From the NCBI GenBank assembly GCA_002410505.1, contig DHSO01000045.1, forward strand, positions 1 through 64,000: DNA of 64,000 nt. Reading direction: 5' to 3'. Shown piece after piece: positions 53,414-63,303 of the stretch. The notes beneath the pieces are model-generated. The model saw only the letters and a list, made by a program, of their open reading frames with translations. It was not told where the DNA came from and did not search any database. The first letter of the stretch is position 1; each line of letters begins with the position of its first letter. Position numbers and translations under genes: made by a program. The stretch comes from Cloacimonetes bacterium UBA5284 (GTDB taxonomy: Bacteria; Cloacimonadota; Cloacimonadia; Cloacimonadales; Cloacimonadaceae).

Positions 53414-54738
53414 CAGTGCACTACCTCATCCGGTGGCGGGCTTTTTCTGTTCTTCAGGTGTTTTAGGCGCCATAAAAGCACTTGAGTGTCAAAGAGGCGC
53501 TTTTCGCGGATTGAGCCCCAGATCAAGAGCAGTGCCAGGACAAAGAAGATAATGTTTGAAAACCACATGGAAAAGAATGGATTGAAGCTGCCTTTATCTG
53601 CCAGTTGTTCTCCCATATTCAGGGCTACATAGTAGATCAAGAAGATCACACTGGATACACTGAATGCCATTCCGATGCCGCTGGTGCGAGTCATCAAGCC
53701 CAAGGGAACACCGATCATGATAAAGATGATGATGGCAAAGGAGAGGGCGAATTTCTTGTGATACTCCACTTCCAAGGCCCGGATATTGGCTTCCAGTTCT
53801 TGAATCCGGTTCAGGGCGACCTGCTTCATGGAATGCAAACGCCTCTGTTCAGTTTGAGAAGCGTAAGGATCCGCGGTTATTGTGCCAGCAGCGATGCGGG
53901 ACTCCAGCTTTTTGAGCTCTTCCATCTTTTCGGAAAGCTCTTTCTTTCTATCTTTCAAAGTGCCGGTCAATTGTTCGTAGGTCATTTCCCTGTCGCTGCG
54001 ATAACCGGTCTCCGCCATATCGGTCCTGTTTCCCAAATCTTTCACGTTTATAACGTACTTTGCGAAAATCGTAGTTTGATATTTGCCTGCTTCCTGTTCG
54101 TTACGTTTCTGCATCTGACCGTTTAATAGGGTGATGCGCAGCGCATTGCCATTATTCATCTGGATCACATTACCGCTTTCTGCGTATATGGTACGCGGAA
54201 ATCTGCTTTCGCTGCGATCGTAGATAATCACATCCCGCAGTTCTTCCTCGGTGTTTTCTCCACACCACACCGTATAATCCAGCAAGTAGTTATATTCTCC
54301 AGCTTCGATGATGGTCATCGGTTTGTAGTATGCCACCTTTAGCATCAGATTCTTTAGCTTGTGGTTGGTATTGGGCAAAAACCAGTGATTGAAATACACC
54401 ATCAGTCCGGTTAAGAGCACAGCGGCGATGATGAGAAGAGTGAGCATGGAATATATGTTTACCCCGCTGGATTTTACGGCGATGATTTCGCGGTCCACAC
54501 TCATGCGCCCAAAAGCCAGGATGGTTGCCACCAACACCGCCATGGGAATCGAAAGTGCCAGCATATACGGCAAAGACAGCCCAAAAACTTCCAGCACTAT
54601 CCCCAGGGGTAATTGCTTCTCGATGATAAGATTCATCAGATCGATGATGCGGTCGATGAGTAGCACGAAAGTAACTACCAGAAGCGATATCAGGAAGGGG
54701 GAGATGTGCTCTTTCAGGATATATCGTTTCAGAATCAT
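53413..54738 (-). CDS. lptF: LPS export permease, LptF/LptG family (first copy, LptF-like)
   Basis: The 441-residue protein shares the fold of its neighbour: N-terminal helices (ILKRYILKEHISPFLISLLVVTFVLL), a periplasmic jellyroll and C-terminal helices. It has an extra charged coiled-coil of about 85 residues (about 240-325: LKDRKKELSEKMEELKKLESR, later QELEANIRALEVEYHKK), which is absent from E. coli LptF and lies before the last membrane bundle. It overlaps ligA by four bases upstream. Confidence 0.88.
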   Translation of the reverse strand: MILKRYILKEHISPFLISLLVVTFVLLIDRIIDLMNLIIEKQLPLGIVLEVFGLSLPYMLALSIPMAVLVATILAFGRMSVDREIIAVKSSGVNIYSMLTLLIIAAVLLTGLMVYFNHWFLPNTNHKLKNLMLKVAYYKPMTIIEAGEYNYLLDYTVWCGENTEEELRDVIIYDRSESRFPRTIYAESGNVIQMNNGNALRITLLNGQMQKRNEQEAGKYQTTIFAKYVINVKDLGNRTDMAETGYRSDREMTYEQLTGTLKDRKKELSEKMEELKKLESRIAAGTITADPYASQTEQRRLHSMKQVALNRIQELEANIRALEVEYHKKFALSFAIIIFIMIGVPLGLMTRTSGIGMAFSVSSVIFLIYYVALNMGEQLADKGSFNPFFSMWFSNIIFFVLALLLIWGSIREKRLFDTQVLLWRLKHLKNRKSPPPDEVVH

Positions 54739-56729
54739 TCTGCGCTCTTCATCATCTCCAGCAATTCGTCTTCGCTTATAATCTTCACGGTTCCCAGCTT
54801 TTCGGCTTTTGTCAGTTTCGAGCCCGGTTTTTCTCCCAGCACCAGGTAGTCCAGCGCTTTGGATACTCCGCTGAGAATCTTGCCACCATGGCTTTGGATC
54901 AGCGCTTCCAAGTCTTTCCTGCCATAATGAACCATGCTCCCGGTGATGAGGAAACTCTTTTCTGCCAATAGATTGGAACTGATTTCGTAATGGTAAGTCA
55001 TAGATATGCCATATTCAAGCAGTTTGCAGATCAATTCTATATTTTTGGGGTTATCAAAGTATTCTCTGATGGCGAGGGCTATCTTGTCTCCCACTTCGGG
55101 CACAGCGCTCAATTCCTCAATACTCGCTGCCTGAAGATGATGTATATCGCCAAAATGTTGCGCTAAATTGCGCGCTGTTACAGCTCCTACGAAGCGGATG
55201 CCCAGAGCAAACAGCACTCTGTCAAAATTCTGCTGTTTAGAGTATTCCACGGCTTGCATCAGGTTTTTGGCACTCTTGTCTCCCATACGATCCAGAGCGG
55301 CAACCCGTTCGTAATCTATCCGATAGATGTCTTCAATGCTGGCGATGATGCCCTCTTCCAAAAAGCGAGCCACAGATGAAGCTCCCAAACCCATGATGTC
55401 CATGGCATCTCGCGAGGCAAAGTGCTCGATGCTCCGAGCCAATTGAGCCGGACAATCTGCCGATGTGCAATACTCTATAGCAGCTTCCGGTTCGCGGGAT
55501 AGTGGGCTATGACACACGGGGCAGCTATCGGGAAGTGGCAATTCTCGGGCTTGGGGATCTCGCATCTGCGTGTTTACGGAAAGAATTTTCGGGATAATCT
55601 CTCCGCTTTTTACGATAGTGAGCACATCAGCTTCGTGAAGATCCAGCCTGCGGATCTCATCGAAATTGTGCAGTGTGCAGCGAGAGACTGTACTACCGGA
55701 AATATAAACGGGCTCCAGGATCGCCACCGGAGTAATAGCACCGGTTCTGCCCACCTGATACTCCACACCTAGCAATTTTGTCTCTTTTTCTTCGGGTTTG
55801 AATTTATAGGCTATAGCCCATTTGGGACTCTTGGCGGTGAAGCCCAGTTTCTTTTGCAGAGTGAAATCATCCATCTTCACCACTACTCCGTCGATGTCGT
55901 AGTCCAATTTGCCCCGAAGATCTTCCATCTTGCCACAAAAATCGGCTAGACCATCGTGATCCCGACACTGCAAGTAGTTCTCGGCCACGGGGAAGCCCAT
56001 CTCTTTCAGCCATGCCAACAGATCTATCTGGCAATTTACCGGGAGCGCGGGGGCAACGTGCCCAATAGTATAAAACAGCGCACGTAAGGGGCGTTTTGCC
56101 ACTTCATGGATGTCTTTCAATTTGATCGATCCCGCCGCTGCATTGCGAGGATTGGCAAAAACCTTTTCGCCTGATTCCCGCCGTGCTTCATTCATTTGGA
56201 GAAAGCTCTTGATGGGGAAATATATCTCGCCCCGAATCTCGATCTCACCTTTGAAGGATATCTCGCGCGGGATATCCGGCAGAGTGAGGAAATTGCGGGT
56301 TACATCCTCTCCTTCAATGCCGTCGCCACGCGTGCTGGCATAGCGTAGCTGTCCCTTATCATAGAATAGATTGATTCCAAAACCATCAATTTTCAGCTCT
56401 GCGCATACTGCCGGCCTAACGCCTTGCTCCAGCGCGATTTTATCCCACCAAGCCATCAGTTCTGCCAATGTGTACGCATTATCCAAACTGATCATGCGTT
56501 GTTTGTGAGGGATGGTGCTTCCTGATAAAGAGAGGTCATTCCCAACCCCGGACAGAGCTTTTGGGGCTGCTTCTCCCGTTTTTTTTACAAGTTCTTTCAG
56601 CTCCCGCACCAGCATGTCGTACTCAAAATCTGTAATCTCGGGACTGGAATTCCTATAATACAGGATATTGTGCCGTTCAATCTCGGAGCTTAGCGCTTTG
56701 ATCCTGGTTTCTATCTCTTTTTTGTTCAT
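54735..56729 (-). CDS. ligA: NAD-dependent DNA ligase
   Basis: LigA seals nicks in DNA replication and repair, using NAD+. The 664-residue protein has the Ia domain, the adenylation motif ELKIDG with Lys113, an OB fold, a four-cysteine zinc finger (CPVC...CTSADC), helix-hairpin-helix repeats and a C-terminal BRCT domain (about 585-664). Its ATG overlaps the stop of the nitrilase gene by four bases (ATGA). Confidence 0.97.
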   Translation of the reverse strand: MNKKEIETRIKALSSEIERHNILYYRNSSPEITDFEYDMLVRELKELVKKTGEAAPKALSGVGNDLSLSGSTIPHKQRMISLDNAYTLAELMAWWDKIALEQGVRPAVCAELKIDGFGINLFYDKGQLRYASTRGDGIEGEDVTRNFLTLPDIPREISFKGEIEIRGEIYFPIKSFLQMNEARRESGEKVFANPRNAAAGSIKLKDIHEVAKRPLRALFYTIGHVAPALPVNCQIDLLAWLKEMGFPVAENYLQCRDHDGLADFCGKMEDLRGKLDYDIDGVVVKMDDFTLQKKLGFTAKSPKWAIAYKFKPEEKETKLLGVEYQVGRTGAITPVAILEPVYISGSTVSRCTLHNFDEIRRLDLHEADVLTIVKSGEIIPKILSVNTQMRDPQARELPLPDSCPVCHSPLSREPEAAIEYCTSADCPAQLARSIEHFASRDAMDIMGLGASSVARFLEEGIIASIEDIYRIDYERVAALDRMGDKSAKNLMQAVEYSKQQNFDRVLFALGIRFVGAVTARNLAQHFGDIHHLQAASIEELSAVPEVGDKIALAIREYFDNPKNIELICKLLEYGISMTYHYEISSNLLAEKSFLITGSMVHYGRKDLEALIQSHGGKILSGVSKALDYLVLGEKPGSKLTKAEKLGTVKIISEDELLEMMKSAE

Positions 56730-57526
56730 GGTAAAAAATATAGGGATGGGCGACGATCGCCAAAGGCATTATTTAAATCTGTGACTTGTTTGGATATAGC
56801 CAGATCTGGATCAATCTGTACGCTATGGAGCGCAGCTTCGTTGTCGTTCATACGGATCAGTATCTCGCCTTTTGTGCCCAATATCTGACTACCCCCGGTG
56901 AAGTATTCGCTGTGTTCGCCGTTGGTCTCGGTTCCGGTTCGATTTGATGTAATGCTAAAGACACGGTTTTCCAAGGATCTGGTCTTCATGGCTTCCTGAC
57001 ACCAAGGCAACACCAGATTGGTGGGATGGCAGATGATCTGAGCGCCTTTCAAAGCGAGGCTGCGTGCGGCTTCCGGGAATTGCCAATCGAAGCAGATCAT
57101 CATGCCGATCTTGACTCCGCCTTTGGCTTCACAAACAAAGAATGGCCGGTCGCCGGGGCTGAAAAAGAGCTTTTCACGATGGAACAAGTGAATCTTGCGA
57201 TAAATGTGGTAGCTTTCATCCGGGTTTACTAGGGCACTGCTGTTATAGAATGTATCCTCTTCTTTTTCGGCAAAGCCGTAGCAGATTGAGCAATCCAGCT
57301 TTTTCGCCAGCTCCCGGAAAGCAGTGAAAATCTTGCCGGCGGGAATGCTTTCGGCTATCTGGGCTACTTCATCTATACTCTTGAACACATATCCAGAAAG
57401 TGCCAATTCCGGCAGGACTACCAAGTCGCTCTTTATAGGTTCCAGCATTGCGCGAATTTTGGCAAAGTTCTCTTCAGGCTTCAAAAAGATTGGCTCATAT
57501 TGTAAAACCGATACTGTATATTTCAT
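56726..57526 (-). CDS. Nitrilase-superfamily carbon-nitrogen hydrolase
   Basis: The 266-residue protein shows the full catalytic triad of the superfamily: E40 (VLPELALSGY), K111 (YRKIHLFHREK) and C145 (MICFDWQFPE). It hydrolyses a C-N bond in an amide or nitrile. Subfamilies act on omega-amides, N-carbamoylputrescine, glutamine analogues and others, and the substrate is not decided here. I start at 57526, where GAGGG precedes ATG; a 34-codon extension lies in hydF. It overlaps hydF and ligA by four bases each. Confidence 0.9.
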   Translation of the reverse strand: MKYTVSVLQYEPIFLKPEENFAKIRAMLEPIKSDLVVLPELALSGYVFKSIDEVAQIAESIPAGKIFTAFRELAKKLDCSICYGFAEKEEDTFYNSSALVNPDESYHIYRKIHLFHREKLFFSPGDRPFFVCEAKGGVKIGMMICFDWQFPEAARSLALKGAQIICHPTNLVLPWCQEAMKTRSLENRVFSITSNRTGTETNGEHSEYFTGGSQILGTKGEILIRMNDNEAALHSVQIDPDLAISKQVTDLNNAFGDRRPSLYFLP

Positions 57527-58731
57527 TGTTTCACCCTCAGCAACGGCGCAATCGCTCTTTCGAAGCTGCCCAAGACCTTGCAGATGGTAAGTCCGTAGTT
57601 TGTGATGGGCACTCCCCGGCGGTGACATTCCACTATTCTGCGGTTCATTTCAGCTACATTGATCATGCAAGCCCCACAGTGAACGCAGAGGGCATATTCT
57701 TCCAAATTCTCGGGAAAATCGTGCCCGGCATAGGTCTCAAAAATGATATCCCTTTTGGTGTAATTAGAAATCCATTTGGGCAATTTCACTCTGCCAATAT
57801 CATCCTTTTGCACATGATGGGAGCACGCTTCGGCGATCAGCACCTTGTCACCATCTTTTAGCAAATCAATCTGATTGATGCCCGTCAGCAGGATATCCAA
57901 TTCCCCTTTGTAACGGGCAAAAAGAATGGAAAAAGTAGTAAGTTCGACACCCTCGGGGGTTTCCCGATTCACCTGTTCAATGGCTTGGGAATCCGTGACC
58001 ACCAGATCCGGTGGCTCTTTCATCATAGACAAAGCACTTTTTAGTTCGGTTTCTTTTACCACGATAGCTTGTGCATCGTAATCCAGAATATCCCGGATTG
58101 CCTGCACTTGCGGCAGGATCAGGCGACCCTTGGGTGCGGCGCTGTCTATGGGGCATACCAATACTACCCTGGCTTTCGGCTTGATGAGATCTCCCAGCAA
58201 CACGCGATTTTCGCTGAGATGCTTGGGAGCCAGATGGACCAGCAAGTCTTTGGCTTTATCGATCCCACTCTTCTGCTTGGCACTCACGTTAATGAAAGGA
58301 ATATTGCGCAAACTGCAGTACTCGATGTTGCCTGGCAGAGTATCGACGATATCTGCCTTATTGAAGACCATCAGCAATGGAATATCCATCTCTTGCACCC
58401 GGGCAAGCATTTCTGTCTCATGGGGGTCAAATGCTGTACCATCATTTACAAAGATTACTATATCGGTTCTGTAGAGAATCTTGCGGGTAGCGGCGACGCG
58501 CTTTGCACCTAATTCACCTTCATCGTCCACACCGGCTGTGTCATAGAAAGTTACGGGTCCCAGGGGCAGCAGTTCATAGTGTTTATCAACGGGATCGGTG
58601 GTTGTGCCCGGCACCTCCGATACAATCGCAACCTCCTGCCCGACCAAAGCGTTGATCAGACTCGATTTTCCGGCATTGCGTCTGCCCACCAGGGCAATGA
58701 TTAATCTTTCTCCACGGGGAGTAGTTGCCAT
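57523..58731 (-). CDS. hydF: FeFe-hydrogenase maturation GTPase HydF
   Basis: HydF is the scaffold that builds the 2Fe subcluster with HydE and HydG and delivers it to FeFe hydrogenase. The 402-residue protein has an Era-like GTPase domain (GRRNAGKSS P-loop, DTAG, NKAD), a dimerisation domain and a C-terminal cluster domain with conserved EACSHH and HCGACM. hydE, hydG and the hydrogenase are not in the window, but HydF strongly implies H2 production or use by the cell. Confidence 0.94.
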   Translation of the reverse strand: MATTPRGERLIIALVGRRNAGKSSLINALVGQEVAIVSEVPGTTTDPVDKHYELLPLGPVTFYDTAGVDDEGELGAKRVAATRKILYRTDIVIFVNDGTAFDPHETEMLARVQEMDIPLLMVFNKADIVDTLPGNIEYCSLRNIPFINVSAKQKSGIDKAKDLLVHLAPKHLSENRVLLGDLIKPKARVVLVCPIDSAAPKGRLILPQVQAIRDILDYDAQAIVVKETELKSALSMMKEPPDLVVTDSQAIEQVNRETPEGVELTTFSILFARYKGELDILLTGINQIDLLKDGDKVLIAEACSHHVQKDDIGRVKLPKWISNYTKRDIIFETYAGHDFPENLEEYALCVHCGACMINVAEMNRRIVECHRRGVPITNYGLTICKVLGSFERAIAPLLRVKQ

Positions 58732-58827
58732 TTATATGCTCCATAAAAACTTATATTTCTTTTCCAGCAAGCTGGCCTCCCAATATCCGTCAAGTTCTTT
58801 TTCGCAGAAATGGCAAGCTACAGCCGC

Positions 58828-59700
58828 TTATCTGGCGGCAAGTGGTTTGCTTTTCAGCAGTGCTTCAAGTTCTCGGCGCAAAGAGCTCTGTTTTCTAGGA
58901 TTCAGATCCAGTTTATTCAGGCTTTCTTCGGCTTGAGAAAGCTGCCGACAAGTGACTATCCCATATGAAAGCAGAGTGCTTTTCTCAGCTTTGGTCAGAG
59001 AGTTAAGAAGGGTGATCGGAAAAACTTTTTCCCGTTCTATGATATCCTTTAGTCCCTGGGAGTGAGGATGATCCCAAGCCATCAGTTTAATACCCTTGCA
59101 CGAACTGTATTGGATAGAATCCGGCGTAAAACGCGAGTTAGTAACGATCCAGGTAACAAAGGTGTGGTCCTTGAAACGCTCATCCTCGCGGAGCTTATCT
59201 ACGATATCTTCTACCCGGGAATGCACATATAGTGGAACCTGAACGCTAACGCTGTTACCTTGTTTCACAGAAAACTTGCACTCCGCCAAGATTTGTTCTT
59301 TGCCAAGGGACGCCAATACATCTATTTCATGGGAGACTGAGGCTCCCTGTATTACCTGCGCGGTTTTAACCTTGTAGCCCCGTTGTTTGAAAATCTCTCC
59401 GATGAAAACCTCGAAGGGATGCCCGGTAGGCCCCAGTTCTATGATCGCATTCTTTAGCTTGTAATGGGACGCGCCTGTTTTGCTGAGACGTTTGAAAATG
59501 CTGTATGCTCGAGCATATATCATTTTTGTGTTCATGCCGTCATTTACCCATGCCGAGATATCTTCCACGATCTCGGTGATTACATCTTCTGAGGCTCCGG
59601 CATTTCTGAGGGATGCTTTGAGTTTATCAACTTTAAATGGCTCCATCTGGCCGGAAGCCTTTCTGATCATAATCTGCGTACAATTTTTATCGTTTTGCAT
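58828..59700 (-). CDS. ATP-cone protein fused to an Mrr-type restriction-endonuclease-like domain
   Basis: The 290-residue protein has an N-terminal ATP-cone (residues 8-95: IMIRKASGQMEPFKVDKLKASLRNAGAS), the nucleotide-sensing module best known from ribonucleotide reductases. A nuclease fold follows (about 95-210) with D127 and the ECK motif at 140-142 (EIDVLASLGKEQILAECK), the PD-(D/E)XK metal site of Mrr-type enzymes. The C-terminus (about 235-285) looks like a helix-hairpin-helix. ATP binding may gate DNA cleavage, which is inference. It is upstream of hydF on the same strand with 96 bases between. Confidence 0.82.
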   Translation of the reverse strand: MQNDKNCTQIMIRKASGQMEPFKVDKLKASLRNAGASEDVITEIVEDISAWVNDGMNTKMIYARAYSIFKRLSKTGASHYKLKNAIIELGPTGHPFEVFIGEIFKQRGYKVKTAQVIQGASVSHEIDVLASLGKEQILAECKFSVKQGNSVSVQVPLYVHSRVEDIVDKLREDERFKDHTFVTWIVTNSRFTPDSIQYSSCKGIKLMAWDHPHSQGLKDIIEREKVFPITLLNSLTKAEKSTLLSYGIVTCRQLSQAEESLNKLDLNPRKQSSLRRELEALLKSKPLAAR

Positions 59701-60044
59701 AGTCGATTCCTTATCGCGAATTTAGCCTTTCAAGAAAGCGATACAAGAGCTCAACGTAGAAGTATCCGCCACTTTCTGAAGCTTTTGGTCACACAAATAT
59801 AATTATCTCTTTATGTCGCATACTTTATAGTGGGATGAATAAGTCAAGTGTTTTCAGCTCTTCAATCCGGATTGAGCTTGCTTACTGAAGCAAGGACAAT
59901 GCCCCGTTCAGTAAATCTTTCAAGTATTGTTGACGGTAATCAACATATTTATCTATAAAATGGATGCGCGAACTAATTAATTCTTGACCTCGTCTATGCC
60001 ACAAAACCAGTATCACAGAGAAGAAAATTCGTGAAGGAGACACC
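59701..60044. other. 344-base divergent intergenic region
   Basis: This separates the ATP-cone nuclease gene (-) from the tricorn gene (+). A plus-strand promoter is annotated at 59930-59959. On the minus strand a TTGACT near 59845 lacks a clear -10. No hairpin, riboswitch or small gene was recognised. Confidence 0.5.
59930..59959 (+). promoter_or_regulatory. Promoter of the tricorn protease gene
   Basis: TTGACG (59930-59935) is followed after 18 bases by TATAAA (59954-59959). Transcription would begin near 59966, leaving a leader of about 80 bases before the ATG at 60045. Confidence 0.6.
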
Positions 60045-63000
60045 ATGCAAGCATATTATCAAATGCCCGGGGTTCATGCGGGGAATGTAGTATTTCTCTG
60101 TGAAGATGATCTTTGGACTGTTTCTTTGAAAGGCGGTCCCGCGCACAGACTGAGTGCAAATCTGGAACAAATACGCAAACCTTTGTTATCACCTGATGGT
60201 AAGTGGATCGCATATATGGGTATGGAAGAACGGGTGCTGGATATCTATGTGATGCCTGCAGAAGGCGGGGAAGCCATTCGGCTTACTTGGCAGGGATGCT
60301 CTTGTTATCCAGTGTGTTGGAAAGATGACAAGATCATCTATGCCAGCACAGCCGGCTCATTCACTCCGCGAGAATTGTATTTGTGGACAGTAGGCTTGGA
60401 CGGGATGCCCCCGGTAAGGCTGAACTACGGTCCAGCCCGGGCTATTAGTTTTGGCAAGCAAGGCGTTATATTGGGGCGCAATACCAGCGATCCGGCACGC
60501 TGGAAACGTTATCGGGGTGGCACTGCCGGCTATTTTCTGATCGACACCCAGGGCAGGGGGATCTTTCGCAGATTTCTGGATCTGAACAGCAATCTGAGCT
60601 GCCCCATGTGGATAGGGGACAGGATATATTTCATCTCCGATCACGAAGGCATCGGCAACATCTATTCTGCGAATCTGAAGGCCAAAGACATCCGCAAGCA
60701 TTCGTCTCATGGAGATTACTACGCCAGAAATGCCTCAACAGACGGAAAGACCATTGTGTGGCAGGCTGGGGGAGATTTGTATAGCCTAGATATAGCCGGC
60801 AACAAAGTAAGCAAGCTCAATATTGATTTCCGTAGTCCCAGGGTTCAGCTATATCGTAAATTTGTTGACCCCGCGAAATATCTAACCGGTCTGGATCTAA
60901 GTCCGGATGCGGGTTCCGTGTGTATGGATATTCGAGGTAAAGCCTTTTGTGGCGGCGCATGGGAAGGCAGCATCCAACAATATGGCAAAAAACACGGAGT
61001 GCGGTATTATTGTAGCAGAATTCTGCCGCAAAACAAGGGCCTGCTCACAGTATCCGACGAAGGCGATGTCGAACACTTTGAATTGTATTCTCTGCGGGCG
61101 GATTTTGGGTCCCCGGATCCCAAGGCTAAACCCAGATGCTACAAGGGTGATTTTGGAAGACCTTACGATTACGAGCCTTCGCCCTGTGGTAACTGGATAG
61201 CTTTTTCAAACCATCGAAACGAGCTTTGTATACTGAATCTGGAAAGCGAAGAACTCATCAAGGCAGATCAGAACAGATTCGGATTGATCGAAGGCTATAG
61301 CTGGTCTCCGGATAGCCGCTGGATAGCTTATTCCTGCCAGGATAATCGCCTTACCAGCTGTATTCGTATCTTCGACTTGCAAAAGCGCGAGACTCACACT
61401 GTCACCAAACCCGTGAAGTATGATCTCGAGCCTTGCTTTGATCCCGAAGGGAAATACCTCTATTTCGTCTCCAGTCGCACATTCCAGCCGATTGCGGACA
61501 GCATGCAGTTTTCCTTCTCCTTTATCAAAGACAGAAAGCCCTATTTGATAACATTACAAAAAGATATCCGTTCTCCCCTCAATCCGGATCCCAAAGCCTT
61601 GGAACCAAAACCGGATAAGAAAAACGATAAGAAAACAGACAAAACAAAAGCAAAGGTAAAACCGGTTGAGATCGATTTTGATGGTATCACCGAAAGACTG
61701 GAAGAATTCCCTGTGGAAGCAATGTATATGGGAGGTATCGCTGCCATCCCGAACAAAATATTCTACTATAAATACGATTATACAAAGACACGCGAAGACA
61801 ATCAAGAAACCAAAGTAGATATCTATTGCTACGATCTGCAAATGCTGGAAGAACAGCTTTTTGTGGCTGGAGTAAATTCCTACTGCTTCAATATCGACAG
61901 ATCCGCTATCCTGATCTGGAGCAATAAACAAGCCCGAATCATCTCCACAAAACGCGATCCCAAGTGTGAATTGCCCAAGGAAACCAAGCCGGGTAGAGCA
62001 ACGGGTTGGATAGACCTGAACCGCTTCAAAGTGGAAATAGAACCGCTGGCAGAGTGGCAACAGATGTTCCGTGAAGGTTGGCGCTTGCAAAAGTATTATT
62101 TCTGGAACGAAACGATGTCCAATATCGATTGGGACAAGGTCTATAAACGCTATTATCCACTCGTGGAACGTGTCGGATGTCGCAGTGAATTCTCCGATTT
62201 GATGTGGGAAATGCAGGGCGAATTGGGCACATCACACTGCTATGAATTCGGTGGAGATTACCGCATTGGACCTTCATATCCCCTGGGAAAACTTGCAGTA
62301 GATTGGTCCTTTGATTCCAAAAAGCAACAGTGGAAGATAGAACGCATTATCAAAGGTGATTTCTGGATCAGCCGGAACCGGTCGCCTTTGATGGAATTGG
62401 GCATCAACATCCCCGCGGGCAGCATCGTAAAAGAGATCAACGGTATCCCGCTCAGCGCCGGTCAAACCCCGGAACGCTGCCTGGTAAACTATGTGGGCAC
62501 CAAAGTGCAGCTTACGGTCAGCGACGCGCGTGGGCGCAATACGAGAGTGATAACCGTTACTCCGATTGCGCATGAATTCGGAGTTCGCTATCGCGATTGG
62601 GTGGAAGCAAACCGGGAATATGTCCACAAAAAGAGCAAAGGCAAGGTCGGCTATATTCACATTCCGGATATGAGCTTCAGTGGTTTGCAAGAATTCCATC
62701 GCTATTTCTTAAGTGAGTTGGATTATGACGGTTTGGTGGTAGACGTTCGCTACAATGGTGGTGGCTCGGTATCGCCTCTACTATTGGAAAAGCTGGCGCG
62801 CAAACGTATTGGTTACGACTGTACGCGGTGGTTTGGACCGGAGCCGTATCCCAAAGAAGCACCGGGCGGATCGCTGGTCTGCCTCACCAATGAAGCAGCC
62901 GGTAGTGATGGGGATATCTTCTCTCATGCCTTCAAGCTAATGAAACTGGGTAAGCTGATCGGTAAACGCACATGGGGTGGTGTGATCGGCATATGGCCAC

Positions 63001-63248
63001 GCAATTGGCTGGTGGATGGCACTATCACTACTCAACCGGAATTCTCTTTCTGGTTCAAGGACGTTGGCTGGGGCGTGGAAAACTATGGCACAGATCCGGA
63101 TATCGAAGTGGACATCTTGCCGCAAGATTATGCTCAAGGAAAAGATCCACAATTGGATACGGCCATCAAAGTGGTGCAGGAAGACCTCAGGAAGAATCCA
63201 CCGTTGAAACCGGATTTTTCGAACAAACCAGACTTGGGAACTAAGTAA
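60045..63248 (+). CDS. Tricorn protease homologue
   Basis: The 1067-residue protein has the tricorn layout: a six-bladed propeller (about 1-280), a second propeller (about 285-640), a mixed domain with the catalytic His region (GELGTSHCYEFGGDYR), a PDZ domain (about 765-850) and an S41-type serine protease domain with VRYNGGG and the nucleophile serine in TNEAAGSDGDIFS. Tricorn trims proteasome- or protease-derived peptides to short products. There is no signal peptide, so it should be cytoplasmic. A Lys/Asp-rich linker (KPDKKNDKKTDKTKAK) lies in the second propeller. GAAGGAGA precedes the ATG. Confidence 0.92.
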   Translation: MQAYYQMPGVHAGNVVFLCEDDLWTVSLKGGPAHRLSANLEQIRKPLLSPDGKWIAYMGMEERVLDIYVMPAEGGEAIRLTWQGCSCYPVCWKDDKIIYASTAGSFTPRELYLWTVGLDGMPPVRLNYGPARAISFGKQGVILGRNTSDPARWKRYRGGTAGYFLIDTQGRGIFRRFLDLNSNLSCPMWIGDRIYFISDHEGIGNIYSANLKAKDIRKHSSHGDYYARNASTDGKTIVWQAGGDLYSLDIAGNKVSKLNIDFRSPRVQLYRKFVDPAKYLTGLDLSPDAGSVCMDIRGKAFCGGAWEGSIQQYGKKHGVRYYCSRILPQNKGLLTVSDEGDVEHFELYSLRADFGSPDPKAKPRCYKGDFGRPYDYEPSPCGNWIAFSNHRNELCILNLESEELIKADQNRFGLIEGYSWSPDSRWIAYSCQDNRLTSCIRIFDLQKRETHTVTKPVKYDLEPCFDPEGKYLYFVSSRTFQPIADSMQFSFSFIKDRKPYLITLQKDIRSPLNPDPKALEPKPDKKNDKKTDKTKAKVKPVEIDFDGITERLEEFPVEAMYMGGIAAIPNKIFYYKYDYTKTREDNQETKVDIYCYDLQMLEEQLFVAGVNSYCFNIDRSAILIWSNKQARIISTKRDPKCELPKETKPGRATGWIDLNRFKVEIEPLAEWQQMFREGWRLQKYYFWNETMSNIDWDKVYKRYYPLVERVGCRSEFSDLMWEMQGELGTSHCYEFGGDYRIGPSYPLGKLAVDWSFDSKKQQWKIERIIKGDFWISRNRSPLMELGINIPAGSIVKEINGIPLSAGQTPERCLVNYVGTKVQLTVSDARGRNTRVITVTPIAHEFGVRYRDWVEANREYVHKKSKGKVGYIHIPDMSFSGLQEFHRYFLSELDYDGLVVDVRYNGGGSVSPLLLEKLARKRIGYDCTRWFGPEPYPKEAPGGSLVCLTNEAAGSDGDIFSHAFKLMKLGKLIGKRTWGGVIGIWPRNWLVDGTITTQPEFSFWFKDVGWGVENYGTDPDIEVDILPQDYAQGKDPQLDTAIKVVQEDLRKNPPLKPDFSNKPDLGTK

Positions 63249-63303
63249 CAAGCACAGCTATCTCCGAGGGGAACTGCAGCACTCTTTCTCTTTGGTCTAA
63301 GGA

